Assembly (NCBI GenBank): GCA_015060625.1 | Contig: SUYC01000014.1 | Coordinates: 31,103-95,102, forward strand | Length of the DNA: 64,000 nt | DNA from: Xylanibacter ruminicola | Lineage (GTDB): Bacteria; Bacteroidota; Bacteroidia; Bacteroidales; Bacteroidaceae | Direction of reading: 5' to 3' | Shown: positions 1-10,121 of the stretch, piece after piece | Position numbering within the stretch: position 1 is the first letter of the stretch | Layout: every line of letters starts with the position of its first letter | Position numbers and translations under genes: made by a program | The notes under the pieces: generated by a model | Told to the model about the DNA's origin: nothing | Database searches by the model: none | Seen by the model: the letters and a program-made list of their open reading frames with translations, nothing else

Positions 1-1409
1 TTCTTGAACTTATTCCAGGGACTGTTCTCCTTGCGGATACGGGCCTCTTCTTCCTGCTGGCGGCGCTCCTCTTCAAGGCGTGCGCGCTCTTCCTCCTCCT
101 GCTGGCGACGGCGCTCCTCCTCGGCCTTCTGCTTCTCGGCCTCGGTACGGATAACACCTGCTGGGATGTCTGTTGCCTGTCGGGCAGGGCGATGGTCGTT
201 AGTAGGATGAGGTGTCTGAGGTCTCTGATTGGCAAACAAATCGCCGTTAGGATCGAATGCATCGCCTGCGCAATTGATATCGCCCTTGGCCAGCAAACCT
301 AATACGGTGTTCATCGTACCGTTGTGGGCTTTAATGTCGTCATTGCTGGTCTGAATGGTTTGCGATACAAACTTGGCAACACGAATCTTATCCACGTGGG
401 TGTGATTGACGAAAGCCTTCTCGATGTTCTTCATGTTCGAGCCACCACCAGTCAGGATGATACCGCCTAACAGCTTGTCGTAATATTCAGATGGTATCTG
501 GTACCAAACATTCTCGATAATCTCCTCTAAGCGTCCCTCGACAATCTCGATAAACTTACGGCTCTCTACCTGTCGTTCAGGATCGATAGAATACTTTAAG
601 TCGTTGTCAATATCATTATTGTCGGTATAAGCCGAACCATATTTCAATTTCATCTTCTCGGCATCACTCTCCTCCATCTGGAGGGTGGCGATATCCTTGG
701 TGATATTATTGCTGCCCAGAGGTATGACAGCCAGATGGCGCAGGATATTCTTTGAGTAAACAGATACGGTAGTAGTGTCTGATCCAAGATCGACAAGGGC
801 GCAGCCAGAGCGTTTCTCAACCTCGGTGAGCACGATGTCGGCCAGTGCTAATGGAGCAAGGTACATTTCAGCAACGTTGATGCCAGCAGTCTCGAAGCAC
901 TTATTCAGGTTGCGATAGAAAGCCTTACGCTCAAGAATGTTCAGGAAGTTACCTTCGAGATGGGTGGCCTGAATGCCTACAGGGTCCAACTGGAACTGAG
1001 TGCCCACCTTATATTCCTGTACGGCAGCATCGAGGATCTCCTGGTCTTGGTAGGTCATGTTACGGTTAGCATCCATCAGTTCAATCACCATGTCCTGTGT
1101 GATGATGGTTTCGCCGGGCAGATCCTTGGTTACAACGTTCTTGACGCTGCGGATTGATTGTCCGCCAACGCCAACATACACCTGGGTGATCTGTGTTTTG
1201 AGCTGAGTTTCCAATTTCTTGATGATTCTAGTAAGGCATTGTGCGGTCTTGTCGATGTTATAAACCACACCTTTGCGGATGAATGATGAAGAATTCTCCT
1301 TGACAACGGCCAGCACGTTGATGCTGCCATCGAGATTCTTCTGACCCGCGATTCCGGTTACTTTGGACGAACCGAGTTCAATTGCTACAATAAAATCCTT
1401 TGCTGCCAT
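1..1409 (-). CDS. ftsA: FtsA, cell-division actin homologue (C-terminus cut by window edge)
   Basis: FtsA is the actin-like ATPase that tethers FtsZ to the membrane and recruits later division proteins. The translation from the ATG at 1409 begins with a phosphate-1 type motif (IELGSSKVTG), has a second nucleotide-binding motif VDLGSDTTT near residue 206 and an adenosine motif LTGGGSNMKN near residue 325. After the actin fold comes a long Glu/Arg/Gln-rich linker (roughly residues 415-460), as in Bacteroidetes FtsA, then the sequence leaves the window, so the membrane-binding C-terminus is not seen. It starts 4 bases after the ftsQ stop, the usual dcw order, and ftsZ would be expected next beyond the edge. 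The family assignment is secure. Confidence 0.95.
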   Translation of the reverse strand, partial: MAAKDFIVAIELGSSKVTGIAGQKNLDGSINVLAVVKENSSSFIRKGVVYNIDKTAQCLTRIIKKLETQLKTQITQVYVGVGGQSIRSVKNVVTKDLPGETIITQDMVIELMDANRNMTYQDQEILDAAVQEYKVGTQFQLDPVGIQATHLEGNFLNILERKAFYRNLNKCFETAGINVAEMYLAPLALADIVLTEVEKRSGCALVDLGSDTTTVSVYSKNILRHLAVIPLGSNNITKDIATLQMEESDAEKMKLKYGSAYTDNNDIDNDLKYSIDPERQVESRKFIEIVEGRLEEIIENVWYQIPSEYYDKLLGGIILTGGGSNMKNIEKAFVNHTHVDKIRVAKFVSQTIQTSNDDIKAHNGTMNTVLGLLAKGDINCAGDAFDPNGDLFANQRPQTPHPTNDHRPARQATDIPAGVIRTEAEKQKAEEERRRQQEEEERARLEEERRQQEEEARIRKENSPWNKFK

Positions 1410-1413
1410 ATTA

Positions 1414-2169
1414 TTAATCACTATTCACTTTTTTACATATAATTTGATTGCTGAACTCTACATTGATGTAGTTGTACTTGTTCCAACCGGCCTTGTTAAG
1501 ACCGTAGATATAGAACTTGCGCAGACGTTCAAGCTTGCTGTCGATATAAGCGGGAGTTCCAAGGTACACAACATGCTCGCCAACACGGGGTACCATCTCG
1601 ATGGTGCCGTTGGGGAGTACGTTGAGCTGTACGGCCTGGTTGCGCCAGAAACTGTCGCCTACAATCTGGTTGGCCACCTTTGATAGATGCTTCTGGGCGT
1701 ATTTCTTGCTGATGCGCCCTGTGGCAACTAGAATATCGGTGGCATAGCCTGCCTCGGGCATGATGTTGCCATGATGGTCGAGATAATAGTTCTCGCCATT
1801 CTCGGCCATGACGCGGATGACAGGTATGCGCTGTTTGATGCTGATGCACACATGACCGTTCAGTGTTTTATAACACTCTGCCTTCTCCACAAACGGACTC
1901 TTAAGCAGGGCCTCTTCCATCTTGCGTATCGAAATGGTATTCATGGGGCGCGAGAGTGGATATAACTGATACTGTGTGAGCAGCTTCTTGACTTCGACTG
2001 GATTCAGGAAACCCTCCATCGACTCTTGCTCGATGTCGATGTTCACCTCGGTGCATGCCTTGGCCATGGCCTCGTCGGGGCTGTTGAAAGCGGTGACTGC
2101 CAGTATCAAGTAGATGCCAACGGCTACGTTGCTCACTACCAGGAGGATTTGTTTCCAGTTAAAGGTCAT
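1414..2169 (-). CDS. ftsQ: FtsQ/DivIB cell-division protein
   Basis: This 251-residue protein has a short cytoplasmic N-terminus, one membrane segment at about residues 8-28 and a periplasmic part with a POTRA-like region followed by the FtsQ/DivIB core. FtsQ links early and late division proteins and binds FtsB/FtsL. Sequence similarity is typically weak in Bacteroidetes; the call rests on topology, length and position between murC and ftsA. The gene is 15 bases downstream of murC and nearly abuts ftsA, so it is part of the same transcript. No oddity seen. Confidence 0.88.
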   Translation of the reverse strand: MTFNWKQILLVVSNVAVGIYLILAVTAFNSPDEAMAKACTEVNIDIEQESMEGFLNPVEVKKLLTQYQLYPLSRPMNTISIRKMEEALLKSPFVEKAECYKTLNGHVCISIKQRIPVIRVMAENGENYYLDHHGNIMPEAGYATDILVATGRISKKYAQKHLSKVANQIVGDSFWRNQAVQLNVLPNGTIEMVPRVGEHVVYLGTPAYIDSKLERLRKFYIYGLNKAGWNKYNYINVEFSNQIICKKVNSD

Positions 2170-2184
2170 TTATCATTTAATGAG

Positions 2185-3561
2185 TTACAATTTGCTATTC
2201 AATATTTTAGTCATCTGAGGAACCTGGTTGTCCAAGTCGCCAGCGCCAAGCACGATGAGTACCTCGAAATCGTGATTCTTCACGTAGTCGAGTACATCGT
2301 CTTTCTGTATCATCTCCTTCTTCACCCCAGGTTTCAGGTTATCGTAGATGAGCTGCGAGGTCACACCCTCGATAGGCTGTTCGCGGGCGGGATAAATCTC
2401 GGTCAGTATCACCTCGTCGAGCTGACTCAGCGCATCGGCGAAGTCCTTGTAGAAATCGCGGGTGCGGGTATAGAGGTGAGGCTGGAAGATGGCGGTGATA
2501 TGTTTGTTCTTATACAGTTCGCGGATGCTCTTGGCACTCTGGTAGATTTCCTTGGGATGGTGAGCATAGTCGCTCAGGAATACCAGCTTGTCGGTTTTGA
2601 TCTTGAAGTCGAAACGACGATCTACACCACCATAGGTCTGCATGCCGTACTTCAGTTCCTCTGCGGTGCAGCCATTCAGCTGTGCCATGGCCATAGCGGC
2701 AATACCATTCTCGATATTGATGGGTACAGGTTGACCTAACTGTACGTTCTTAACACTCTCGATGGGCGAGATGAAATCGAATGTAATCTCACCGTTGTCT
2801 ATACGGATGTTCTCGGCGTGGAAATCGCCCTCGGTCAGACTGTAGTCGTAGATGCGAACACCGTTCTGTACGTTTTGTTTCATCTCCAGATTGCGATGGA
2901 TAATCAGCGCGCCATCAGGCTGAATGAGCTCGGTGTAATGGCGGAAACTCTCCAGATAGGCCTCTTTGGTGCCATAAATATCCAAATGGTCGGGGTCGGT
3001 AGAGGTGATGACGCTCATCCAAGGGCGGAGCCAGTGGAAAGAGCGGTCGAACTCATCGGCCTCGATAACTACGAAGTCGGAATCTGACAGGATATAGTTG
3101 GTGCCGTAATTCTTGGAAATACCACCTAGAAAGGCGTTACAGTCCAAGTGGCTCTGGTGCATGATATGTGCACACATGGTAGAAGTGGTGGTCTTACCAT
3201 GCGTACCTGCTACGCAGAGACCTTTGTGGCTCTTGGTGAGGGTGCCCAGCACCTGAGCACGCTTTTGGATTTCGAAACCGTTCTCGCGGAAGAACTTGAG
3301 TTCCTGATGGTCGGCAGGGATGGCCGGTGTGTAGATGACCAGGCACGACTCTTTTTTCTTGCACACGTGGGGAATCTCATCGACACTTTCATGGTAATGA
3401 ATCAGCATACCCTCGTTTTCGAGGTGCTTGGTCAGGTCGGATGGTGTCTTATCGTAACCTGCAACCACCAGACCTTTCTTGATAAAATAACGGGCGATGG
3501 CACTCATACCAATGCCACCGGCGCCTACAAAATATACTGCTTTTATATCGTTTAATTCCAT
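2185..3561 (-). CDS. murC: UDP-N-acetylmuramate--L-alanine ligase MurC
   Basis: MurC adds L-alanine to UDP-MurNAc in the cytoplasm, the first step of stem-peptide assembly. The 458-residue product starts MELNDIKAVYFVGAGG, carrying the N-terminal Rossmann glycine motif (VGAGGIGMSA), followed by the Mur-ligase P-loop GTHGKTTT near residue 117 and a C-terminal domain with DYAHHPKE. A longer open frame extends upstream to 3651, but the extension is not MurC-like and overlaps the murG 3' end, so the ATG at 3561 is preferred. It lies between murG and ftsQ as in other Bacteroidetes. Confidence 0.96.
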   Translation of the reverse strand: MELNDIKAVYFVGAGGIGMSAIARYFIKKGLVVAGYDKTPSDLTKHLENEGMLIHYHESVDEIPHVCKKKESCLVIYTPAIPADHQELKFFRENGFEIQKRAQVLGTLTKSHKGLCVAGTHGKTTTSTMCAHIMHQSHLDCNAFLGGISKNYGTNYILSDSDFVVIEADEFDRSFHWLRPWMSVITSTDPDHLDIYGTKEAYLESFRHYTELIQPDGALIIHRNLEMKQNVQNGVRIYDYSLTEGDFHAENIRIDNGEITFDFISPIESVKNVQLGQPVPINIENGIAAMAMAQLNGCTAEELKYGMQTYGGVDRRFDFKIKTDKLVFLSDYAHHPKEIYQSAKSIRELYKNKHITAIFQPHLYTRTRDFYKDFADALSQLDEVILTEIYPAREQPIEGVTSQLIYDNLKPGVKKEMIQKDDVLDYVKNHDFEVLIVLGAGDLDNQVPQMTKILNSKL

Positions 3562-3589
3562 AATCACTTTTTGCTTTTCACTTCTTTTT

Positions 3590-4693
3590 TTACTTTCCTG
3601 CCAGCTTGATAACTTCCTTGGCAATGATGTCGGCAGAGTCGGGCAGGGCAAGCTTTAGAACATTCTCGCTTAGCGACTGTAATTTCTGGGCATCGGCAAC
3701 CGTTCTAATGGCCAACTCTAACAGGGTGGCAGGTGCGTCGGCATCTTTTACGTAGATAGCTGCATCGCGGTTGGCCAGAGCCAGAGCATTCTTGGTCTGG
3801 TGGTCCTCAGCTACATTGGGACTTGGAACCAGGATAACAGGCTTGCCAATCAGGCAGAACTCCGAGATGCTACTGGCACCAGCACGACTGATAACCAGGT
3901 CGGCGGCCTTGTAAGCTGCGCCCATATCGGTGATGAAATCGGTCACCACCAGGTTGGGGATTTCCTGGCCCTTCAAACGCTGTGCAATTTCGGCGCTATA
4001 GTACTTACCGGTTTGCCAGATAAACTGGGCATCGGCAGCTTTTATCAGGTCGAGGTGCTGCAGTACACTCTCGTTGATGGTGCGGGCCCCCAGACTACCT
4101 CCTACCAGCAGAATGGTTTTCTTGGCAGGATCAAGGCCAAAGGTCTTGATGGCATCCTCGCGCGAAATCTTGGTGTCGAGCAAGGCCTGACGTACAGGAT
4201 TACCTGTAAGGATAATCTTGTCGGCAGGGAAGAAACGCTCCATTCCCTCGTAAGCCACGCATATTTTGGCAGCTTTCTTGGCCAGCAGCTTGTTGGTTAC
4301 ACCAGCATACGAGTTCTGCTCCTGAATCAAGCAGGGAATACCCATGGCAGCGGCCTTGTTAAGCGTAGGACCGCTGGCATAGCCGCCTACACCTACAGCT
4401 ACCTGTGGCTTAAAATCCTTGATAATCTTCTTGGCCATGCACTGGCTCTTCCATATTTTATACAGAACTTTGAAGTTCTTGAGTAAGTTCTTTCTGTCGA
4501 AACCGCAGATGGGTAAACCTTTGATTTCGTAACCTGCGGCAGGCACGCGTTGCATCTCCATGCGTCCAAGGGCGCCAACAAACAGGATTTTGGCGTCGGG
4601 ACGTAGTGCTTTCACGGCGTTTGCTATCGAGACTGCTGGGAAAATATGTCCTCCAGTGCCTCCTCCGCTAATGATGACTCTTAGTTCTTCCAT
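3590..4693 (-). CDS. murG: MurG, lipid II-forming GlcNAc transferase
   Basis: MurG transfers GlcNAc from UDP-GlcNAc to lipid I on the inner membrane face, giving lipid II. The 367-residue protein shows the N-terminal signature SGGGTGGHIFPA and the second glycine-rich loop GGSLGARTIN at the C-terminal domain, plus the donor-site region ISRAGASSISE. The start is set at the ATG at 4693 (MEELRVIISGGG) because the eight upstream in-frame residues are not family-like. It sits between ftsW and murC in the cluster. Length and motifs are normal. Confidence 0.96.
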   Translation of the reverse strand: MEELRVIISGGGTGGHIFPAVSIANAVKALRPDAKILFVGALGRMEMQRVPAAGYEIKGLPICGFDRKNLLKNFKVLYKIWKSQCMAKKIIKDFKPQVAVGVGGYASGPTLNKAAAMGIPCLIQEQNSYAGVTNKLLAKKAAKICVAYEGMERFFPADKIILTGNPVRQALLDTKISREDAIKTFGLDPAKKTILLVGGSLGARTINESVLQHLDLIKAADAQFIWQTGKYYSAEIAQRLKGQEIPNLVVTDFITDMGAAYKAADLVISRAGASSISEFCLIGKPVILVPSPNVAEDHQTKNALALANRDAAIYVKDADAPATLLELAIRTVADAQKLQSLSENVLKLALPDSADIIAKEVIKLAGK

Positions 4694-4735
4694 ATGATAT
4701 TTGCTTATTGCGTGCAAAATTACAAATTTAATTTC

Positions 4736-5974
4736 TTATTCTGCTATTTTTAACTCCCTTTTTTTCGCAGAACGGCTAACACTTAATATAACTCCGATGT
4801 AAGCACAGTTAATGATGGTTGATGTACCACCTTTACTGATGAGTGGGAGCGGCTGTCCGGTAACGGGTGCAATACCCACGGCTACCAGCATGTTGAACGA
4901 GGCCTGGATAACTAACAGCAGGGCCAGACCCATGGCCAGGAATGCGGGGAAATTGTTCTCGCAACGGCTGGCAATACGGGCTGTACGATACAACAGAACG
5001 ATGTAAAGGAATACGACTCCTGTGGCACCTATAATACCTAGTTCCTCGATGATAATCGCAAAGATAAAATCGGAGAATGCCTGCGACAGGAAGTCGCGCT
5101 CTACCGACTGGCCTGGACCTTTACCGATGATGTTACTCGATACGATGGCGATGTTGGCGTGAGCCACCTGAGCATCCTTGTCAAGGTCGTATTTATCTGG
5201 CGTAATCTCTTCTTTGTTAGAGAATTTCTTGATACGTGATTTCCACGTATCGGCACGGTGTAGCAGCTTTTCGATTTTCGTCTTCTCCTTGGGAGCAGTT
5301 GCCACCTGCTCGGTCTGTGCTTTGTCCACACCCACGTTATTATCGTTACCTACGGCCATAATCAGCAGCAGACCTACTAAGGCCAGTCCAACTACCACAC
5401 CTGCAAGTTTGGCCAGTTGTAAGAACGGTACTCGACCGATAATCATCATCAGATAGACGACCGTGCACAGCAGGGCTGCCGTTGACAGGTTCTCGACCAT
5501 AATCAGAAAGGCGATAGGCACCACGATACACAGGATGTACTTGAAAGCCTTTTTGTCAGCCCCGTTCTCACGTTGCATAGCGCTTAGAATCTGGGCTGTA
5601 GCCAGTACAATGGTACCTTTGGCTATCTCTGAAGGCTGGAACGTTAAACCGAAGATGTTAATCCATCTGCTGGCATCGCCGGTTCGTTCACCAGCAGCCA
5701 ATACCCATAACAGTAGTACTACGGTGGTGATGAGTAAGAAAGGCGTCATCAGTTTGAAGTAACGGCATGGGATGTTAAGGGTAACTACCGCAACCACAGC
5801 ACCTATCATGATGGTGATGGTGTGGAATACGATAGGTCCCATATAGTTCTGGCTCTTATAAGTCAGGTTACTCGAGGCAGAGAATACCTCGACAATACTG
5901 ATCATACAGAGGAAGAAGAATACCATCCAGATGACCTTGTCGCCTTTGAAGATGTTGCCTATTTTCTTGTTCAT
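4736..5974 (-). CDS. ftsW: FtsW, SEDS-family peptidoglycan polymerase
   Basis: FtsW is the septal SEDS glycosyltransferase that works with FtsI. From the ATG at 5974 (MNKKIGNIF) the product has 412 residues and about ten hydrophobic segments. An internal hydrophilic loop around residues 225-275, rich in Lys, Thr and Glu, is longer than in E. coli and common in Bacteroidetes. The C-terminal signature GQPLPLISKGGTS is intact. An upstream extension of the frame runs through a CTAG repeat array and into murD and is not considered coding. Confidence 0.95.
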   Translation of the reverse strand: MNKKIGNIFKGDKVIWMVFFFLCMISIVEVFSASSNLTYKSQNYMGPIVFHTITIMIGAVVAVVTLNIPCRYFKLMTPFLLITTVVLLLWVLAAGERTGDASRWINIFGLTFQPSEIAKGTIVLATAQILSAMQRENGADKKAFKYILCIVVPIAFLIMVENLSTAALLCTVVYLMMIIGRVPFLQLAKLAGVVVGLALVGLLLIMAVGNDNNVGVDKAQTEQVATAPKEKTKIEKLLHRADTWKSRIKKFSNKEEITPDKYDLDKDAQVAHANIAIVSSNIIGKGPGQSVERDFLSQAFSDFIFAIIIEELGIIGATGVVFLYIVLLYRTARIASRCENNFPAFLAMGLALLLVIQASFNMLVAVGIAPVTGQPLPLISKGGTSTIINCAYIGVILSVSRSAKKRELKIAE

Positions 5975-5979
5975 TTTTT

Positions 5980-6037
5980 TTAGTACTTCTAGTATTTCTA
6001 GGATGGCTAGCGCAGCTAGCCTATTAGAGACTTCTAG
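5980..6037. repeat. CTAG array with 9-base period between ftsW and murD
   Basis: CTAG occurs at 5989, 5998, 6007, 6016 and 6034, with TTAG at 5980; every interval is 9 or 18 bases (the 6025 position is degenerate). The central part forms a perfect 7-bp stem with a 3-base loop (GGCTAGC at 6005-6011 with GCTAGCC at 6015-6021). The array begins upstream of the ftsW start and runs into the last codons of murD. A second array with the same period and the same hairpin layout is at 49,329-49,377. Confidence 0.85.
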
Positions 6038-7355
6038 CCAGAGTTTTAAACTGCTCACCGCGATCCTCCATGTTCTTAAAGAGGTCGAACGAAGCGCAGC
6101 AGGGACTTAACAGCACGGTCTCGCCAGGTTTAGCCATCTCGTAGCAAGCCTGCATGCATTCTTTCATTGAGTGGGTGTCGCGAACAGGGATGCCTAAATT
6201 GTCGAAGTTGTCGTGCAGCTTCTGGTTGTCGGCTCCAAGGTAAACAATACCAGAGCATTTCTCCTTAACCAGTGGCTTGATAGGCTCGTAATCGTTACCT
6301 TTATCCTTACCGCCGATAATGAGAATGACCTTGGTTTTCATAGCCTCGAGGGCATACCAGCAGGCGTCCACGTTGGTGGCCTTTGAATCGTTGATATACT
6401 GCACGCCTCGTACGGTGCATACCTTCTCCAATCGATGCTCAACACCAGGGAAATCGCTCAGGCTCTTGCGAATCTCTTCCTTCTTAATACCTGCAATATC
6501 GGCTGCGATACCGGCTGCCAGCGAGTTGTAGATGTTGTGCTTGCCAGTAAGACTCAGGCTCTCCTGCTCCATATTGAATGGCTCGGGCTTCTCAATCTTG
6601 TACTGTCCCTCCTCGATGTATCCAATCACACCTTTCTCCTTCAGTTCCGAGAATGGGTACTGGATAGAGTGGATATCGTATTTTTCTAATTCGCGCTTGA
6701 TAATGGGATCGTCGGCCCAGTAGATGAAGGCGTCCTTATCTGTCTGGTTCTGGATGATACGCATCTTGGCATCCACATAGTTCTGCATCTCGAAGTTGTA
6801 ACGATCCAGGTGGTCGGGCGTGATATTCAGCAGGATAGCGATATCGGCACGGAAATCATACATGTTGTCCAACTGGAATGAGCTGAGCTCGATGATGTAG
6901 TATTCGTGTGGATCTTCGGCTACCTGCAAAGCCAGTGAGTTTCCGATATTACCAGCCAAGCCAGCATCGTAACCTGCTTCCTTGAAGATATGATAGATGA
7001 GCGAGGTGGTAGTGGTCTTACCGTTAGAACCTGTGATACAGATCATCTTTGAGTTGGTGTAACGACCAGCAAACTCAATCTCGCTGATGATATGGATACC
7101 TTTGGCGATGACTTTCTGGATCATGGGAGCGGTATCGGGGATGCCAGGACTCTTGATAATTTCGTCGGCATTCAGAATCTTCTCTTCTGTGTGCTGACCC
7201 TCTTCCCACTCAATCTGGTGGTCGTCCAACTGTTTCTTGTACTTGTCGGCAATTTTCGACATGTCTGATACGAACACATCGAAACCTTCTTTCTTTGCGA
7301 GAACAGCGGCTCCTGCGCCACTTTCTCCTGCTCCTAAAATAACAATCCTTTTCAT
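6024..7355 (-). CDS. murD: UDP-N-acetylmuramoylalanine--D-glutamate ligase MurD
   Basis: MurD adds D-glutamate to UDP-MurNAc-L-Ala. The 443-residue product begins with a Rossmann-like VILGAGESGAG, has the ATP loop ITGSNGKTTTTS near residue 110 and the C-terminal domain motif INDSKATN, then ends with LSPCCASFDLFKN and a family-typical tail. Its last codons lie inside the CTAG array, so the terminal Leu-Ala-Arg-Ser-Leu is written by the repeat. It starts 8 bases after the mraY stop, so the two are probably co-translated from one message. Confidence 0.96.
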   Translation of the reverse strand: MKRIVILGAGESGAGAAVLAKKEGFDVFVSDMSKIADKYKKQLDDHQIEWEEGQHTEEKILNADEIIKSPGIPDTAPMIQKVIAKGIHIISEIEFAGRYTNSKMICITGSNGKTTTTSLIYHIFKEAGYDAGLAGNIGNSLALQVAEDPHEYYIIELSSFQLDNMYDFRADIAILLNITPDHLDRYNFEMQNYVDAKMRIIQNQTDKDAFIYWADDPIIKRELEKYDIHSIQYPFSELKEKGVIGYIEEGQYKIEKPEPFNMEQESLSLTGKHNIYNSLAAGIAADIAGIKKEEIRKSLSDFPGVEHRLEKVCTVRGVQYINDSKATNVDACWYALEAMKTKVILIIGGKDKGNDYEPIKPLVKEKCSGIVYLGADNQKLHDNFDNLGIPVRDTHSMKECMQACYEMAKPGETVLLSPCCASFDLFKNMEDRGEQFKTLARSL

Positions 7356-7363
7356 ATACTTGT

Positions 7364-8635
7364 TTAACGCATCTTTAATGTAATGATAGTGAGGGCGGCC
7401 AAAATAATCGATGTAATCCAGAATCGGATGGTGATTTTCGACTCATGGAACGGACGGTTAGGCCAGTTCTTCAGAATATATCTGCTTGTAGCATCGAGCT
7501 GTGTGTCGAGCTTACGGAAATTGTCGTGGATAGGTGTGGCACGGAACACGCGTACACGTTGGCCTTTGCGCTTCATGAACTTGAACCACTGGGTCTGGAT
7601 AATCACACTCAGACTCTCAACGAAGAAGATACCGCACAGGATAGGCAGTAGCAACTCTTTGTGGATGATGATGGCGGCTACACCGATGATACCACCGATG
7701 GTAAGCGAGCCAGTGTCGCCCATGAATACCTGGGCGGGATAGGCGTTGTACCACAGGAAACCAATCATGGCTCCTATAAATGCACAGAGGAATACCACCA
7801 ACTCCTCAGAGTGGGGAATATACATGATGTCGAAGTAAGAGGCATAGCCGATGTGCGACGACACATAAGCCAATATGCCTAAGGCCACACCAACGATGGC
7901 CGAGTTGCCCGCACACATACCATCCATACCGTCGTTGAGATTGGCGCCATTTGAAACGGCTGTCACGGCAAAAATGGTGATGAATACGAAAATAAACCAA
8001 CCGGCAGCAACTTTATACTTACCGCAGAACGCCATTACGTTTGAGTAATTGAGGTTGTGGTTTTTAATGAATGGAATGGTGGTCTGTAGTGATTTTACAG
8101 CCTCCTTCTTATGCTTTACCACAATCTCCTGGTTCTGCTGTTTAACATTCACATTCTCGCGTACCACTACATCGGGACTGAGCCAGAGCGTAAGACCAAC
8201 GATGAAGCCGATACTTACCTGACCAACAATCTTATACTTGCCCTTCAAACCTTCTTTGTTGCGTTTGAAAATCTTGATATAGTCGTCGAGGAATCCCAAG
8301 AAGCCTAACCATATGGTGGTGATAATCATCAGGATAAGATAGGTGTTGCGGATACGACCGAAAAGCAATACTGGGATAAGGATGCTTACGATGATGATGA
8401 TGCCACCCATGGTGGGCACACCTTTCTTTTGGCATCCGAATGGGTCGATACTTGGGTCGCGCTCGGTCTCAAAAATGCTGCGGCGCTTCATCCATTTAAT
8501 AAACTTCTCACCAAACCATGCTGAAATGAGTAGCGAAAGGATGAGCGTGAGTAGTGAGCGGAATGAGATGTACGCCCACATGTGTGATCCAGGTATATCG
8601 TACTGGTCGAGAAATCTGAACAGATAGTATAACAT
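7364..8635 (-). CDS. mraY: Phospho-MurNAc-pentapeptide transferase MraY
   Basis: MraY makes lipid I by moving phospho-MurNAc-pentapeptide onto undecaprenyl phosphate. The 423-residue protein has about ten membrane segments and the polyprenyl-phosphate transferase motifs DDYIKI near residue 118, NLNDGMDGM near residue 235 and MGDTGSL near residue 310. A hydrophilic insertion of roughly 60 residues around positions 155-205 makes it longer than the E. coli enzyme (360), as in other Bacteroidetes. It lies 11 bases downstream of murE. Confidence 0.97.
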   Translation of the reverse strand: MLYYLFRFLDQYDIPGSHMWAYISFRSLLTLILSLLISAWFGEKFIKWMKRRSIFETERDPSIDPFGCQKKGVPTMGGIIIIVSILIPVLLFGRIRNTYLILMIITTIWLGFLGFLDDYIKIFKRNKEGLKGKYKIVGQVSIGFIVGLTLWLSPDVVVRENVNVKQQNQEIVVKHKKEAVKSLQTTIPFIKNHNLNYSNVMAFCGKYKVAAGWFIFVFITIFAVTAVSNGANLNDGMDGMCAGNSAIVGVALGILAYVSSHIGYASYFDIMYIPHSEELVVFLCAFIGAMIGFLWYNAYPAQVFMGDTGSLTIGGIIGVAAIIIHKELLLPILCGIFFVESLSVIIQTQWFKFMKRKGQRVRVFRATPIHDNFRKLDTQLDATSRYILKNWPNRPFHESKITIRFWITSIILAALTIITLKMR

Positions 8636-8646
8636 AACCGATGGTC

Positions 8647-10098
8647 TTATGAATTAAAAATTTCCTTTACAACTTCTTTGTCGTCGAAATGGTGCTTCAC
8701 ACCCTTAATTTCCTGATAGTCTTCATGCCCCTTACCGGCAATCAGAATGACGTCGCCCTTCTCGGCCAACATGCAGGCGGTACGGATTGCCTCACGACGG
8801 TCGACAATGCTCAGCACCTTCTTCATTTGCTTCTGGTCGAGACCAGCCAACATGTCGTTGATGATATCCTGAGGCTCCTCAAAGCGGGGGTTGTCGGAGG
8901 TGATAATGACCTTGTCGCTCTGCTTGACGGCCTCCTGAGCCATGATGGGGCGTTTGCCCTTATCGCGATTGCCGCCGGCACCGCATACAGTGATAACCTT
9001 GCCCTTGCCGTTCAGCACTTCGTGGATGGCATTGAGCACATTCTCCAAGGCATCGGGCGTGTGGGCATAGTCGACAATAGCGGTAAAACCCTCGGGTGAG
9101 TGGATAGGCTCAAGTCGGCCATTTACACTCTTTAATGTGCTCATAATCAGTAAGATATCCTCGGGCTTCTTGCCTAACATCACAGCTGCACCATAAACGG
9201 CCAGCAGGTTGCTGACGTTGAATTTTCCGATGAATTGCACACCAACCTCCTTACCATTGATGTCGAGATACATGCCCTCGAAGTGACACTCGATAATCTT
9301 GGCCTTGAAATCAGCCATGGTACGGGTAGAGTATGTTTTTATATCTGCCTTGCAGTTCTGTACCATCACCATACCATTCTTGTCGTCGGCATTGGTAATG
9401 GCAAAGGCATCTTTATCCAGACCGTCGAAGAAAGCCTTTTTGGCATCGCGATAGTTCTCGAAGGTCTTATGATAGTCCAGGTGATCACGTGTCAGATTCG
9501 TGAACAATCCGCCAGCAAACTTCAAACCGCCGATACGCTTCTGAGCGATGGCATGACTCGAACACTCCATAAAAGCATATTCGCAACCAGCATCAACCAT
9601 CTGAGCCAGTAAGCGGTTCAACTCGATAGGGTCGGGAGTGGTATGATCGGCAGGGATAGCCTCGTCTTCGATGTAGTTGCAGACTGTTGACAGCAGACCG
9701 CATTTATGCCCGAACTTGCGGAACATATTATATAATAAGGTGGCGATAGTGGTCTTGCCGTTCGTGCCTGTTACACCTACCAGTTTCAGTTTGCGTGATG
9801 GGTCGCCGTAGAACTGAGTGGCAACCTCGCCAACACAACTCTCGGTAGATTCTACAGCAATGTAGGTAACCCCTGGTTCACGTTTGTTAGGGAAATACTC
9901 GCAAAGTACAGCTATGGCACCTTGCTCGATGGCTTTTGGAATGAAATTGTGTCCATCGGTTACGGTGCCAGGGATGGCAACAAACAGATGGCCAGCTTCG
10001 ATGCGACGTGAATCGATGTTCACACCCGTAATCTCTACATCAACATCGCCCAGCGTGTTGAGTACTTCTACATTCTTGAGCAGTTCACTTAACTTCAT
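8647..10098 (-). CDS. murE: UDP-MurNAc-tripeptide synthetase MurE (meso-DAP type)
   Basis: MurE adds the third residue of the stem peptide. The 483-residue product has the P-loop [10 protein letters not shown] near residue 110 and, in the C-terminal domain, SDNPRFE near residue 400; DNPR is the motif associated with meso-diaminopimelate specificity, fitting Gram-negative peptidoglycan. The ATG at 10,098 (MKLSELLKN) is chosen; 15 further in-frame residues upstream reach into the ftsI end and look non-coding. Confidence 0.96.
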   Translation of the reverse strand: MKLSELLKNVEVLNTLGDVDVEITGVNIDSRRIEAGHLFVAIPGTVTDGHNFIPKAIEQGAIAVLCEYFPNKREPGVTYIAVESTESCVGEVATQFYGDPSRKLKLVGVTGTNGKTTIATLLYNMFRKFGHKCGLLSTVCNYIEDEAIPADHTTPDPIELNRLLAQMVDAGCEYAFMECSSHAIAQKRIGGLKFAGGLFTNLTRDHLDYHKTFENYRDAKKAFFDGLDKDAFAITNADDKNGMVMVQNCKADIKTYSTRTMADFKAKIIECHFEGMYLDINGKEVGVQFIGKFNVSNLLAVYGAAVMLGKKPEDILLIMSTLKSVNGRLEPIHSPEGFTAIVDYAHTPDALENVLNAIHEVLNGKGKVITVCGAGGNRDKGKRPIMAQEAVKQSDKVIITSDNPRFEEPQDIINDMLAGLDQKQMKKVLSIVDRREAIRTACMLAEKGDVILIAGKGHEDYQEIKGVKHHFDDKEVVKEIFNS

Positions 10099-10121
10099 TT
10101 GCTTATACCTTATTATATATA